64,000 nucleotides of DNA from Notospermus geniculatus (GCA_002633025.1 NMRB01000353.1:74605-138604); one strand, 5' to 3'; shown: positions 1 to 12,025, counted from the first letter of the stretch. Numbers and translations are program-made. The notes: generated by a model from the letters alone, not told the origin.

Positions 1-66
1 TCCCCAGCCCTTCCATTTCCCTACAAATCTGCATTTGCTAATAAATACTTATAACCACAGATCCCT

Positions 67-129
67 GTCAGCTGCCCTGCATTCAGAGAGACTTTTCACT
101 AAAGTCTCTCTGAATGCAGGGCAGCTGAC
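67..129. repeat. Perfect hairpin, 29-bp arms
   Basis: Positions 67-95 and 101-129 are exact reverse complements separated by the 5-base loop TCACT. The stem would form a stable cruciform or RNA hairpin. No coding potential is attached to it. Confidence 0.9.
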
Positions 130-189
130 TACCATCCACATTCCCCTCCCAGTCACCAAAAATATCAACACCACAACTAACGTTCAAGA

Positions 190-345
190 CTACTGGGTGT
201 CGTGGGTTATCTGACCTAGGGGTATATATGTACCAAGTTTCAGATCAATAGCTTCAGCGGTTACGAAACGTGTCCTGCTAACGGAGAACGACGACGACGG
301 ACGCTGCACCATTGTAATAGCTCACCCCAGTGAGCTAAAAATCAG
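190..345 (-). repeat. Dispersed repeat, partial copy
   Basis: This stretch matches, in inverted orientation, 6241-6400 (shared blocks include CCTAGGTCAGAT, TGATCTGAAACTTGGTAC and the GTCGTC-rich start). It ends near a short TAGCTCAC..GTGAGCTA palindrome. It is a fragment of a multi-copy non-coding family, seen again at 6.2 kb. Confidence 0.7.
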
Positions 346-479
346 ATTGAGGGTCACGATAAAATACCTGTTCGCAACATCCGTGGCATTGATCGGGTGA
401 ACTTTACATGGATGTGCTCTCGTCTCCTTGTGATACGTTCAAGAACACCCAGCGGGAATTATTTACTTTTTTCCAGACT

Positions 480-2215
480 GACTCGTGAGAGTCAGAAAAT
501 ACCTTGCATCTTCCAGGTGTTTCGGACACTGAGCTGGCCAACAAACTGGCCAATTTCTTTGATCAAAAAATAGTAAACATTCGAAGAGATTTTGACAAAA
601 GTGCTCCTACCCCTAGACAGAACAGTGCTTTGACCAAAGTACTCATGTCCCAGTTTGAGCTCACCACTGTTAAGCCTGCCGCACACGGGCGCTATCTGCT
701 GAGCAAAAAGTTATTCGAGACCGTTTGCTCAGCAGATAGCTCGCTGTGTGCGCGTAATTTTCCGTGAGTTTTCTGCCTCACAAGGCCTTGAGGTGAACAT
801 TCAACATGTTTGATATTTCTCGCCTCGAGAGGCGAAAACCTCACCGTGTGCACGGTACTTGAGCTACGTGCTACGTGCAGAAATTCAGGTAGCCAATCAA
901 AACGCACCCTCCGTTCACATGATTTTAAGATGGCAGCCACCAGCGTAGTTGTCAGCGACTATAAATTTCTGCAGAACCCACTTCAAGCGCTACATATCGA
1001 CCGGTCTCGAATAACTTTTTGCTCTGCAGATAGCTCCCGTGTGCGGCAGGCTTTAGAGAGTTAACCGACATTAGGAGCAGTTCTCTCAAAACATCGTCAC
1101 TTGCTCCCATTCCGGCCTCCTTGCTCAAGGACATACTTCCTGGTATTCTTCCTCAATTAGTAGAATTAATCAACGAATCCTTGATAAGCGGTGTTTTCCC
1201 TGATGAGATGAAACTGGCTGTTATAACTCCTATTTTGAAGAAGCAGGATGCCGACCCGACAGATTGAATAGGCCAGTTTCTAATTTGTCATACTTTTCAA
1301 CAGCTTTTGTAGCGGGTTGTTGCGGTCCGTCTCCATAAGCATCTTTTGGAACACAACCTACTCCCAATCGGTCTGCATATCGTTCTGGTCACAGTGTTGA
1401 GACTGGTCTTACGTGCATTGCTGACAGTGTCCTTAAACGTTTTGATAGAAAGGAGGAAGTTGTTATGGTCTTATCGGATCTGTCACCTGCCTTTGATACT
1501 ATTGAACATACTCTCTTGATTGATAGACTTAGGGACGTTTTCGGTATTAAATGACACGGCATTAGTCTTGTTTCAATCCTATTTGTCCAACCATAGTTTT
1601 AACGTTTAGGTTTCAATCAGCTTTTCCGAAAGATACAATCTTAGATTCGGGGTTCCCCAGGGGAGTGTTCTTGGGCCCCTCCTGTTTTCATGTTACACTC
1701 AACCTCTTTCCAAGACCATTGCCGACCATGACCTTAGTTCACATCTTTATGCCGATCACACACAGACATGGTGTATACATGCTTTTATTTCATCACGCCT
1801 CGACATTTGTAATGCTCTGTATTACGCTTTGCCAGACAATGAAATTTCTCGACTCCAAAACTCCAAAATCAAGCAGCACGGCTGATCTCTAATACCAGAA
1901 AACGTCACCATATTACTCCAGTACTTAAGCAGCTAAATTGGCTTCCTGTGCATGCACGCATCCTGTTTAAGCTTTTAACCTTTGCTTTCAGGGCCGTGCA
2001 GGGCACTGGCCCTGTCTATCTCCAGCTTCCCCCCATGCCCGAACACAGAACAACGAGGGCTGGTACTGCCCCGAGGCTTGCTGCCTGGTGGGATTGCTAG
2101 AAAGAAGTCAGCTGGCGATAGAGCATGTCAGTGCCCCGCGGCTCTGGAACAGTCTGCCACCTTCTTTACGGTCAATCTCTAGTTTTGTTGCTTTTAAGTT
2201 TAAAAACCTACCTTT
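480..2215 (+). pseudogene. Degenerate CR1/L2-like LINE reverse transcriptase
   Basis: Fragments read in shifting plus-strand frames match the 3' half of a CR1-like non-LTR retrotransposon ORF2. Visible landmarks are KLAVITPILKK near 1210, AYRSGHSVETGL near 1375, DLSPAFDTIEH near 1480-1510, [10 protein letters not shown] near 1650-1680, YADH near 1750, and a C-terminal tail resembling the usual CR1 end ([15 protein letters not shown], then PVLKQLNWLPVH near 1915-1950) running to about 2215. The catalytic YADD box is YADH and there are many frameshifts and stops, so it is dead. A 385-bp MITE splits it at 671-1055. No full ORF1 is seen. The clade (CR1, L2 or Rex) cannot be decided from these fragments. 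Confidence 0.8.
671..1055. mobile_element. MITE inserted in the LINE
   Basis: Terminal inverted repeats of about 53 bp begin TAAGCCTGCCGCACACGGG at 671 and end with the complement at 1055. The left arm itself folds, since the GCTATCTGCTGAGCAAA block is followed by its complement at about 728-742. LINE-like sequence resumes directly at the right end, so this is a later insertion. Confidence 0.85.
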
Positions 2216-2431
2216 TAAGTCCAACTATGGTTAATAACAGTGTCATGACGCCCATATTTCATTCAGTTCTATTCGGGTCTTTTATTTCATTTTTGTTTCT
2301 GTACTATCGTTCAAAAAATAAAAGAATAAAAAAATACCTACTTTTACTAGCAATTTTGAAGTATATACTACTGTCTGTATGAATAAAACTGAAGTAAGGC
2401 CTAAAAAACGTGTGGTTCCGGTAACCTGCGC

Positions 2432-2542
2432 CCATATTCATAAAACCTTGCTAGGCCTAGTTGCCTGCTAAAGTGACTAGTTTGTACAGGCCAATGTACA
2501 CAACTAGCAGCCAACTAAGCTAGCAAGGTTTTATGAATATGG
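2432..2542. repeat. Hairpin MITE
   Basis: Arms 2432-2454 and 2520-2542 are exact complements beginning CCATATTCATAAAACCTTGC, and the interior is partly palindromic as well. It is a small non-autonomous palindromic element with no ORF. Upstream, 2397-2426 is an inverted match of 5438-5467. Confidence 0.85.
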
Positions 2543-2559
2543 CCCAGGTCTCCTTCAGG

Positions 2560-3377
2560 AAGGGTCGGTCGGGAGGGATTTTTTTATTTTGCTCTGCTTT
2601 TTTACTCCTGACCTTAGCATTTTATATTGCATGTAGGTGTAAATACTCTAAATCCTCAAATTTACGGGTACACATCGAATATTCAAGCCGACGGATAGAC
2701 CACGCCCCCTCAATCACACTATAAAAGGGTTACGTAGTTCTATTCAAAGGCATGGCCAATGGGCTAGTTCCGCGCACTACCACTGTGGCAGAATGACGTT
2801 TGGCCGACTTCAGTACGGTCAATGTCAAGGTCTCCACGTTCGATTACGATACGATCAGCTTGCGATCGATTCGAATGATGGGTTTTGTGACTTTTACATA
2901 GCGTGTTCCAGAAAAACGAACATTGTACAACGCTAAGAAATAGACTTGGTAGCAATTTCGCCATGGGTAGACTGCTCAGCAACATGCGAGTACTTTGCCG
3001 TACATGTACATTTTCAGTGTAAAAGGTAGTGTTAACGCTAGGGGTCGTGTTATGGGAGTGAGTTCCTAAACCTTCGTAATCACTCCTACATGACAAGTCC
3101 ATAGTAATAAGCGTTAACACTAACATTAGTCTTCGGCTTTCTTAAATTTGCATTCCACAAACTGGCATTTATCCCAGAACTCGCCCTATACCTTCCACTC
3201 CCAATAAATCAGTTTAATACCAATGTTGACATTTTTGGAGCCACCCTGTATAAAACCATGGTCGCACTAGGCCTTCTCACCCAGTGGGATCAATTTCAAA
3301 TCCAGACTACGTGTCGATTTTACGACCCGGGAAGCGACAGAGCGAAGTTCCTTCAGACATTCACAGGGAACCCAACC
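2560..3377. other. No gene seen
   Basis: No exon-like ORF with splice signals, no RNA gene and no clear terminal repeats were recognised. A minus-strand frame over 2764-3126 is open but has no recognisable protein features. Confidence 0.4.
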
Positions 3378-3572
3378 TTAAAGCTGAACTAGATATAAAC
3401 CCCAAGCGGCAGAGGTAGAAATTACGAACAGCCACAAGGCACTTCCAAACTACCTCTGAAAACGATACACCCTCTCGGACGGTCACAGTTGGTTTCACTT
3501 GCCACCAAGCTCTTGAACAGTAGAGATCTCAGCACAGCTGCCAAATGAGAAAAAACGAAAAATAATCTGTCA

Positions 3573-3645
3573 TGGCACCGAGATTCGAACCCACAACCTT
3601 CTGATCGATTCGCCAACCTCTTTCTGTACGCGCCACGGAGACTGC
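3573..3645 (-). other. tRNA-like module, left arm
   Basis: Read on the minus strand, a 73-nt tRNA-sized block ends ..GGGTTCGAATCTCGGTGCCA, a textbook B box with T arm. The A-box half is poor and the acceptor stem does not pair convincingly, so this is a SINE-like Pol III head rather than a working tRNA gene. Confidence 0.55.
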
Positions 3646-3740
3646 TTGCTTGCATGACGACAATTCCGATCGCTTTATTTCCTCATGGAGATCTTCAAAA
3701 CCACAGCGCCTTTATTGTAGATCGGCGTCGTTATATGCAA

Positions 3741-3813
3741 GCAGTCTTCGTGGTGCGTACAGAAAGAGGTTGGCGAATCGATCAGAGGGTTGTGGGTTCG
3801 AATCTCGGTGCCA
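3741..3813 (+). other. tRNA-like module, right arm
   Basis: Inverted copy of the 3573-3645 module, with the same GGTTCGAATCTC B box at about 3795. The two modules are transcriptionally divergent. Confidence 0.55.
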
Positions 3814-4013
3814 TCACAGATTATTTTTCGTTTTTTTCTCATTTGGCAGCTGTGCTGAGATCTCTACTGTTCAAGAGCTTGGTGGCAAGTGAAACCAACT
3901 GTGACCGTCCGAGAGGGTGTATCGTTTTCAGAGGTAGTTTGGAAGTGCCTTGTGGCTGTTCGTAATTTCTACCTCTGCCGCTTGGGGTTTATATCTATTA
4001 AGTTCAGCTTTAA

Positions 4014-4163
4014 GGCTGCTTTTCCACGGGACGTTTGCGGACGCGGTTTCGATGGCGGGAGCGGGTGCGGGTGAAATAGCTAAAGGGAAATTCGTTGGAT
4101 CGATTGTTTCTACCCGCGCCCGCTTCCTATTCCGCGCCCGCAAACGCCTCCTGGAAAAGCAGC
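4014..4163. mobile_element. 150-bp TTAA MITE
   Basis: Ends are GGCTGCTTTTCCACGGGACG and its complement GGAAAAGCAGC, bounded by TTAA at 4010-4013 and 4164-4167. It shares each border TTAA with the neighbouring element, so it is one link in a chain. Confidence 0.8.
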
Positions 4164-4167
4164 TTAA

Positions 4168-5115
4168 AGCCTAGTTTATACTTCGACGCAAGACAATCGG
4201 CGTCCGACGCCCGATCAAATCTGGACGCCGACTTCGCAGAATTGATTCACAGTCCAGCGTACTTTAGCGACGGCGACCTGTTATGAAATTACTCAAGTAA
4301 TTACAGCCTCGCGATTGGACGCCGACCAAATCGGACGACGGGGTCGGCGTCGAACGCAAGATCGCGCGTCGGTCGCCAGCGATGGCCGTGCGTCGAAGTA
4401 TAAACAAGGCTAAAGCCTAGTTTATACTTCGACGCACGACCATCGGCGTCCGACGCACGATCAAAATCTGGACGCCGACATCGTCGTGTTGATTCATACT
4501 CCAGCGTTCCTCTGCGATTGCCATCGGCGTCAGGACGCACGACTCCTTGGCGAGCGATTTTCCAGAGTTCAACCAATTTGAACTCTTCGCGTCCGATCGC
4601 GGCGACCTACCAATGAATGAAGAGTTTTGTGGTCATGGGATCAAAGGCTCATGTTTATGCATTGAATTCCAATGCCGCGGCGGTATTACGGAGTTGAAAA
4701 TAGGTTACGCCGTTGTTACGTAATGACTCATGTAACTAAATCTTATCGCCAGAGCATTCACACTCCCGCGATAGGACGCGGACAAAAACGCACGACGGGA
4801 TCGAAGTCCAACGCAAGATCGCGTGTCGAACGCCGGCGATGGTCGTGCGTCGAAGTATAAACTAGGCTTTAAGCCTATAGTTTATACTTCGACGCAAACC
4901 CTTCGGCGTCCGACGCACGACCAAATCTGGACGCCGACTTCGCGGAATTGATTCACAGTCCTACGTACTTTTGCGACAGCGACCCGTTATGAATGACTCA
5001 AGTAATTACAGCGTCGCAATCGGACGCCGACCAAATCGCGCGACGGGGTCGGCGTCGAACGCAAGATCGCGCGGTGGTCGCCGGCGATGGTCGTGCGTCG
5101 AAGTATAAACTGGGC
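4168..5115. mobile_element. Three serial copies of one MITE family
   Basis: Three elements follow each other: about 4168-4410, 4415-4867 and 4873-5115. Each starts GCCTAGTTTATACTTCGACG (with small variants) and ends with the complement, separated by TTAA/TAAA/TTTAA junctions. Interiors share CGGCGTCCGACGC and GATCAAA-type blocks but differ in length. No transposase ORF is present. Confidence 0.8.
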
Positions 5116-5119
5116 TTTA

Positions 5120-6240
5120 GCCATTCACGGTAAAGTCCCTTTGTAAAGACATGCATATGAAATAATTGGGCGGTCACGCAAGGTTTTATTGAGGTGGACA
5201 CTTGTACCCATAAATCTGAGGATTTAGAGTACTAACTTTCTGGTGGAGGCCATATATCTCAAACTGAATGCTACCACCAAGGTTGACAAGAAACACCTTC
5301 AGTTCTTCTCGGACATCGTCGGAAGAGTTCGTCAGTAGGTTATTTATAGCGCAGAGAGCAAGTGGGCTTTGTTTATGGTCGACAATGGTCAATAAAAAAA
5401 GCTGAGTAGGGAATTTGGGCGGCAAAAATTAGGGTCGGTCGGGTTACCTGAACCACACCTTTTTTAGGCCTAAATACTTGAAGTAAATAGCACTAACTAT
5501 TAGTAAAAGTATTTATTATTTACTAGTTAATAGTTACTACAAAGTTAGTAAATACTCTAGACGGTATGAATAAAGTGGAGTATTTACTCAGGTTTTTCAA
5601 GTACATACTCCATATTTTCAAGATCTACATGTACCTTCAAGTCTTGGAAGCCGAAGTGAGCAGACACACCTTGGTACAATGGCAGCTTTTTTTTGCAAAG
5701 GAAGGTATATGCCGATAGGCGAACGTGCCAGGAAAACAGATACCTCGTCCTGTTCCTCTTTGATGAGGAAAATGTGGTTTGGATAGCTCAACATAATACA
5801 CTCACTCTAGCCAAGTATTGCAACATAGGTTTTTTCTTACTTTCTCCGTAATAAGTCATCAGTCTTTGATTTTCAAATGTGGATGTGACACTTTGAGTGT
5901 AATAGGCCAGTTGGTTCGAAAGGTTTTAAGGAAAAGTGAATATATCACGAGAATATTAGAATATCACCCATTTGATATCTCGAACATTTTGAAGTGCAAG
6001 ACGACCAATTTTTTACAAAATGAAGACAACGGAAATTCATTCACAACTGCGAAAAAATCAAGCTGAAAATGCGCATCATTTTCATGTTATTTGTCATAAA
6101 AATGCATAATTTTGTAAAAATCGAGTTTTTTTAGACAAGTAAAATGTTCTTAATGTGGCTTTTCATTGGATGTAACTGGCATGGTGGGACACATGGGGTG
6201 ACAACTTTACATCGGCAGCGTAATCGCATGCAAAATCTAA
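5120..6240. other. No gene seen; repeat fragments
   Basis: 5438-5467 is an inverted match of 2397-2426, and 5468-5560 (runs of AGTAAATA and TACTAGT) resembles 8140-8275. The rest is AT-rich and unassigned. Confidence 0.4.
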
Positions 6241-7110
6241 TTTTTAGCTCACTCGTGAGCTTTTATCGTCCTGCGGTGTCCATCGTCCGTCGTCGTCCGT
6301 TAGCAGGGCACGTTTCGTAACCGCTGGAGCTATTGATCTGAAACTTGGTACATAATACTCCTAGGTCAGATGACCTATGACACCAAGTTTCGGTCCGATT
6401 CGATTCTTGGCTTGGTCTCCAGGTAGCCAAAACCTAAAACACAAAAAGTGCAATAACTCCTGAACTAATGACTGGATCGTCTCCAAATTTTATCATAGGT
6501 GTGTCTAATTCGGATACATAACATATATAACGGGTTTTTGATTTGACCTACCTTTCAAGGTCACAGAGGTCAAAGTTCTGCAAAAGTGACGAACCTGCCA
6601 CAGGTCTTCATTATTTCACCGAGCCTCTTCATATCTTGCATAAACATGTATTAGAAGGGTACCTTCAAAACTACCGAGTTTCGGTCCGATCGGACAACCA
6701 ATATGGCCGCCAGGTGGCGTAACCTGAAAATCGACCAAGTTCTATAACTCAGTAACGGCTTGACCCAGAATTCTCGAACTTGATATTTACCTCCCTCCAA
6801 ATTTCGGCCTGATTAAACTTCCATTGTGGCCGCCAGGTGGCGCAACCCGAAAATCATCAAATGTGCTGTAACTCAGGAACGACTTGACCTAGAGCAATCA
6901 AATGTGCTATGTTGCTCCCTCTAGATGACCTTTATGTGCATGTGAAGTTTTGGCCCGATCGGACATCCAATATGGCCGACAGGTGGCATAACTCAACAAT
7001 CATTGAAGTCCTGCAACTTGGGAATGACTTGACCCAGATTGCTCATAACTGACATGTACCCCTCTCTGTCATTACACTGCTATGTCCAAACGAGTGAGCA
7101 TATGGTCCAA
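6241..7110 (+). repeat. Dispersed repeat with degenerate internal repeats
   Basis: Starts with the palindrome AGCTCACTCGTGAGCT and a GTCGTC-rich block, inverted relative to 190-345. From about 6670 a unit of roughly 110-150 bp containing 'CCAATATGGCCGCCAGGTGGCG' style text recurs at about 6700, 6820 and 6970 with divergence. Related text is present at 30640-30850. Non-coding. Confidence 0.65.
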
Positions 7111-7378
7111 GGACCATTTCATTTCAGTTTTTGATAATTTTCGATAATATCAAATATCTTTGTTCAGAGTTGATATTTTTCAATTTTTTTCTTGCGAATC
7201 CTTGCTCATCATCAGGCTTCATTATCGTGAAAAGGAAAGAATGATCCAGTATCACATGAAGATTTTGTCATTTTCATGTTTTGATCTATTCTTTTTCATG
7301 GCTTGATATTTTTATCAGCAGTGAGAGTTTTCAGTCCGTATGGGCAACAGCATGTTTTGCCATAGGCCCCCTACATAT

Positions 7379-7592
7379 ACAGGAGAATCCAACTTACCTC
7401 GACGCGAGTACATGAAGTTCTAATAATGCCGTAATATAGAGGGGTAGCATTATGGTAAATGGAACAACTTGTGTTATTCCTAAGCTGTTCCATCTACCAT
7501 TATGTTACCCCTACTACATTGCGATATTTTTAGAACTTTTAGAATTTTTATGACCTGGGCTGGCGTCGAGGTAAGTTGGATTTTTCTGTATT
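7379..7592. mobile_element. Palindromic MITE
   Basis: Arms start CAGGAGAATCCAACTTACCT near 7380 and close with AGGTAAGTTGGATTTTTCTG near 7592, both carrying a CGACGC block. A solo end of the same family is at 8338-8365. Confidence 0.8.
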
Positions 7593-7599
7593 TGAAAAT

Positions 7600-8515
7600 A
7601 GATGTAAAAATAAAAGGCATGAGAGAAATCCAGTTGCAATACTTATGGCCAGTGAGTGTAGATGACTACCGTAGTGCCGGTGTACCCGTCGACACCTTCG
7701 AAATCAAGGTATGAATCGCGCAAATGGCCAGTGAATGTTCCCCCGATCGGGTAGAGGTGGTGCTGATTCTTGGACATTTTCCCCTGGGGGGGGGGGGGGG
7801 GGGGGGGGNAATTCCTACGGGCGTAAATAGGCTACTGCCGTAGAAATCCCGGAATATTGTATTATGGCTAAGCGGTTTTTTTTCAGCAGAAAATCTTCGA
7901 AGTGAACACGACATAGAGATTCTACAAGGGTAAATATCCGGGGTGGGGTGGGGGTGAGAATGCTCCATCAGGTATTATTCATTTATGGAAATTAGGGGCA
8001 GAAGGTCAAACTACGTCATTCCTAGCCGTTGATTCGCAGATAGCAGTTGAACGAATGAAGCGTTTAGTACCCTACCAGCCACTTTCAAAGCGGACAGTTT
8101 AGGTCGTAGACATAAGTAGAAACTAGTAGAGTGGAAGTAGGTACTTTGAAGTAAAAGCAAAAGTTTATTCATATGAAGTGAAGTATTTACTTTTACTTTC
8201 AGTGAATACATGTACTACCTCGTAGATACTTTTACTACTTACTTCTACTAGCAAGTTAATACTCTTTTTTATTCATATGGCCCATTGTCTTACTTTTTAT
8301 GTTTTACGATTGTCTTACCTACATTTTACTATTATACGGGAGAATCCAACTTACCTCAACGCGAATCCATGTCATAAAAATTTTCTAATTAAATTCCTCC
8401 AAGCTATAATTTATAAAACCCCTTTCCTTTCAGCCTAGTCAAGCCTTACATTCACTAATTACATTCACTGTTAGGTTGAGCAACCAATTTTTGGGACTTG
8501 GACTCTTTTCATTCC
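7600..8515. other. No gene seen; homopolymer and repeat ends
   Basis: Contains a G run at 7786-7808 that ends in an ambiguous base (7809), which is likely an assembly uncertainty, an AGTAAA-rich stretch at 8140-8275 shared with 5468-5560, and the solo MITE end at 8338. No exon recognised. Confidence 0.4.
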
Positions 8516-8519
8516 TTAA

Positions 8520-9158
8520 CTCTTTCGCTGCCAAACAACGTCGATCGACGTTTTTCCAGGCAATCAGTTGTCTGCCAAATCACGTCGATCAACGTTTTTT
8601 TAGTTTGTTCAGAAAATGCCAGATGTCTCTTCAATCGAATGTCTAATCGTGGCTCTGACGGCTCAGTAGCAGACGACAGCTTCGGTTGCAAAGCTTTATG
8701 GGTGGCATAATAGCAACTGATTCACAGGACCAGGACCCCCAAGGGGAGGTCCTCCAGTAGCTAGAGAGTGCAAGAGGGCGCCACTGTACATAGGAAGGCT
8801 CTCAGGTGGCTACAAAGTTCACAAAAGGCCTGTGTTACCTCCAGGGGCTGGAAAGAGGTATAAACAGTGGGAATGGACAACATTGTAGGAAAATGGGAAA
8901 TCTGGGTCAAAAAGGTACTTTTGCCGGAAATGTGAAGTTGCCATCTGTTCGGCTGAATGTTTTGCGAAATATCATTGAGAATAAAGGTACTACTGAGTTT
9001 TTCTTGAAAGTAGATGTACAGACAAATAAAATAAGACACATTTGGTGACTATACAACATTTCTTTCGATTTTTTTCTCACTGTTACAAAATGGTCACAAA
9101 CTCGTAAATTCTGGCAAATAGGAGTAAAAATGCGAAAAAGGGTCTGGCAGCGAAAGAG
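8520..9158. mobile_element. TTAA-flanked non-autonomous element
   Basis: TTAA duplicates lie at 8516-8519 and 9159-9162. Inverted ends are CTCTTTCGCTGCCAAAC and its near complement GTCTGGCAGCGAAAGAG. Near the left end two GTCGATC(G/A)ACGTTTTT blocks repeat. The 639-bp interior has short open frames but nothing resembling a transposase. TTAA and the CTCTTTCGC ends fit a piggyBac-like group. Confidence 0.75.
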
Positions 9159-9248
9159 TTAATTGCTGACCCGTCCTGCTTGGGTTGGATACTTTTGATC
9201 TACATTTGGGTTTCAGCTCAGTCTTTTGTAGAGTTTCAGATTGTAAAG

Positions 9249-9303
9249 TTCCAGCCTGAAGAAGATCCCGGTTGGGGTCGAAAAGTTGCTAAATATTCTG
9301 GAA
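9249..9303 (+). ncRNA. Hammerhead-core-like motif
   Basis: CTGAAGA at 9256-9262 is followed by a 6-bp hairpin (GATCCC 9264-9269, loop GGTT, GGGGTC 9274-9279) and then GAAA at 9280-9283, which is the order of a hammerhead ribozyme core. TTCCAG at 9249-9254 can pair with CTGGAA at 9298-9303 as an outer stem. The stem III region and cleavage site do not close well. Penelope-like elements carry such ribozymes, but no Penelope ORF is visible here, so this may be a decayed copy or coincidence. Confidence 0.25.
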
Positions 9304-9325
9304 ACTGAATTTATATACTTTATCG

Positions 9326-9565
9326 AATTTATGTCTAGACACTAATTTGCTGGATCCAAACAATGACAGCACAGGAATTATTGTCAGTCATAAAGTATTT
9401 AGTGACTGTCATTAAATGGGAATTATTCACAGTCATACATTAGAATTAATGTCTAGACACTAATTCAATGGATCTAACTAATCACAGTCAGCGAATCGTA
9501 CATGTAAATGGGAATTACTGAATGCCATATATTCGAATTTGTGTGTAGACATTAATTCGAATATT
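9326..9565. repeat. Left arm of an outer repeat
   Basis: Two to three degenerate units of about 110 bp with ATGTCTAGACACTAATT and AATGGGAATTATT blocks. The inverted counterpart is at about 12026-12150 (TTATGTCTTGACATAAATTC, ATAATTCCCATTTATG), so the 9566-12025 foldback sits inside an older palindromic repeat. Confidence 0.65.
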
Positions 9566-12025
9566 AGTCCTGGGGCTGACGGGGGTCCTGTGTACATTTT
9601 TATGTGCCCTAAGTTTGACTCTTGATCCTTGTAGGGGACCCCTAGGACATCAAAAAAAACTTGGGTGCAACTCCTGAATCAGGTGCAGGATGGGTGAAAT
9701 TCAAGATGGCGTCCAAGATGGCTGCCACATCAGAAAACCAAGGATAACTGGCTTCAGAATTGGGCTAGGTTAATTATTTTGGTGTCTTTACCTAGGTTTT
9801 AGGGGTCAAGGAATTGAATGAAACCACTTTCAAACTTCATATCCAATGGGATCATGGTGAAATCCAATATGGCCGCCGATACCTCTGCCGTAACATGTAA
9901 TCCAATGTAACTTGATAAATATTTGGCCTAGGAGATTAGTTTTGGTGTCTTTACCTAGGTTTTGGGGGTCAAGGAATTCATTGAACCCTATTCCAGGTAC
10001 CTGCGATCATTGTATAATAGCGAAATCCAATATGGCCGTCAATACGGCTGCCGCGTCAGTCATAAAATGGGAAGTTCGTGCTAAAATAGCATACAAAAGT
10101 CCACATATTGGGATATTTGCCAAGGATGTAGGGGTCAAGGAATTTATTGAACCCCATTCAAGGTACATAAGATCATCGTCTTAATTATGAAATCCAATAT
10201 GGCCGCCAATACAGCGCTCGCATCAGTCAGTAGATGGGAGTTTATTGTTAAAATGCATACAAAAGTCCACATTTTGGGGTTAGTGGTCCAGCTATCCATT
10301 TCAGTCATTCATGTTATCATATAAAATGGATTGTATGATAGAGAAACTTTGGTAAAACAGATTTAAGTGGTTTTGTGATGAAGCAGGATAAGCCAGGACC
10401 CTATCTTTTATACGTGCTCAGCTAGAAAAAAATTTCCACACCATGAACGTAACATAATGAAATTTAAGAGGCCGTCTCAGTCATGCTCATCCACCCCGGA
10501 TCATTTAGGGAGTGGGAGATGGCTTATCCTACTTCATCTTCGGACCACTTAAAGGGATTTTTACTGTATATTCATTATCATTTCAAGTCGTACCTTGGTT
10601 TTGGAGCTGTCAACTGGTAGGTTACATCAAGCTCCCATGTTAAGCCATAAGAACGTGGTGGATGTTTAGGAGAAATCCATGATGGCTGCCACCATGTCAG
10701 GCAGGATATTTGAGTCACATTTGATATTTGAAGACTGCAATACTTTTTACATGAAGTTGCTGTCCTTATCACCCAGTTACCACAGCAGCACACACATTCT
10801 GGGAAATACATACTTTGGCAGGTTTCTTGGTTTTAATTCACTGCAGTCAGTCTTTTTGGGTTTCGGCAGAGATTTTCACTTATTTGGTATTTACAAAACA
10901 TGCAGTACGGAACATTGTCTTTCCTACATGGACACATATTTGAGTTGAACGCGCTCCAGGAAGGCATGTTTTGTTTCCCATCAAAGCACTTTACCTCAAG
11001 GATTTTGGGAAACCTGATGCCAGCCTCTCATCTAGTTCTACTGAAACCGCAGAAGCATATATTCGGTGCAGGTGTAGCATGGCAAACATGGCATTCAAAA
11101 TACATGTATAGACAATCTCAGAGTCAAATTGTATCATCAGCGGTGGTCCATGTCAGTTCTTCTGCTCCCAACGAGTCATGCTACCAAGGGACATATTCTG
11201 CGTGCATTCTACTCTACCTTCACCCAAATCAATAGGGTATGCCGATCACGCTGACCACGCGAGAATACACGCGTGGGTTTGAACTGATAGTACACAGATG
11301 CCACCTATTATTCAAAACCTGCCAAAGTATGTATTTCCCAGAATGTGTTTGCTGCTTTGGTGACTGGGGAATAAGGACAGCAACTTCATGTAAAAAGTAT
11401 TGCAGTCTTCAAATATCAAATGTGACTCAAATATGCTGCCTGAAATGTTCTTATGGCTTAACATTCAGCGTTGCTTAACCTACAGTTGACACATCCAAAA
11501 CCAAGGTACTACTTGAAAAAAAAATGAATATGTAGTAAAAATCCTTTTATTTTAAGTGTTCCGAAGATGAAGTAGGATAAACCATCTCCCACTCTCTAAT
11601 GATCCGGGGTGGATGAGCATGGCTGAGAAGGCCTCTTAAATTTCATTATGTTACCTTCACAATGTGGTAAGAATTTTCAAATGGGCACGTATAAAANTTA
11701 CGGCAGAGGTATCGGCGGCCATATTGGATTTCACCATGATCCCATTGGATATGAAGTTTGGAAATGGTTTCATTGAATTCCTTGACCCCTAAAACCTAGG
11801 TAAAGACACCAAAATAATTAACCTAGCCCAATTCTGAAGCCAGTTATCCTTGGTTTTCTGATGTGGCAGCCATCTTGGATGCCATCTTGAATTTCACCCA
11901 TCCTGCACCTGATTCAGGAGTTGCACCCAAGTTTTTTTTGATGTCCTAGGGGTCCCCTACAAGGATCAAGAGTCAAACTTAGGGCACATAAAAATGTACA
12001 CAGGACCCCCGTCAGCCCCAGGACT
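9566..12025. mobile_element. 2.46-kb foldback element
   Basis: Ends are AGTCCTGGGGCTGACGGGGG and its exact complement. The left arm extends about 1.25 kb (to near 10820), and the right arm about 0.7 kb (11320-12025) with internal deletion relative to the left. Outer blocks such as AAGTTTGACTCTTGATCC and inner blocks such as GTATTTCCCAGAATGTGTTT are mirrored. Open frames inside are mirror images, so they are not counted as genes. An ambiguous base lies at 11697. Confidence 0.85.

Larger units (their letters stand above)
3382..4009. mobile_element. TTAA-flanked foldback with two tRNA-like modules
   Basis: The element is bordered by TTAA at 3378-3381 and 4010-4013. Its arms (about 3382-3653 and 3736-4009) are long near-perfect inverted repeats starting AGCTGAACT, with about 80 bp between them. 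Each arm carries a 73-nt tRNA-like module with a clear B box, and the modules point outward. TTAA target duplication is typical of piggyBac and Kolobok superfamilies; no transposase is present. The same end sequence (TTAA then AGCTGA) is found on the larger foldback at 51631-59934. Confidence 0.85.

Noticed and set aside
10578-11478. Several 77-111-codon ORFs
   Set aside because: All lie in the mirrored arms of the 9566-12025 foldback and repeat each other's sequence.
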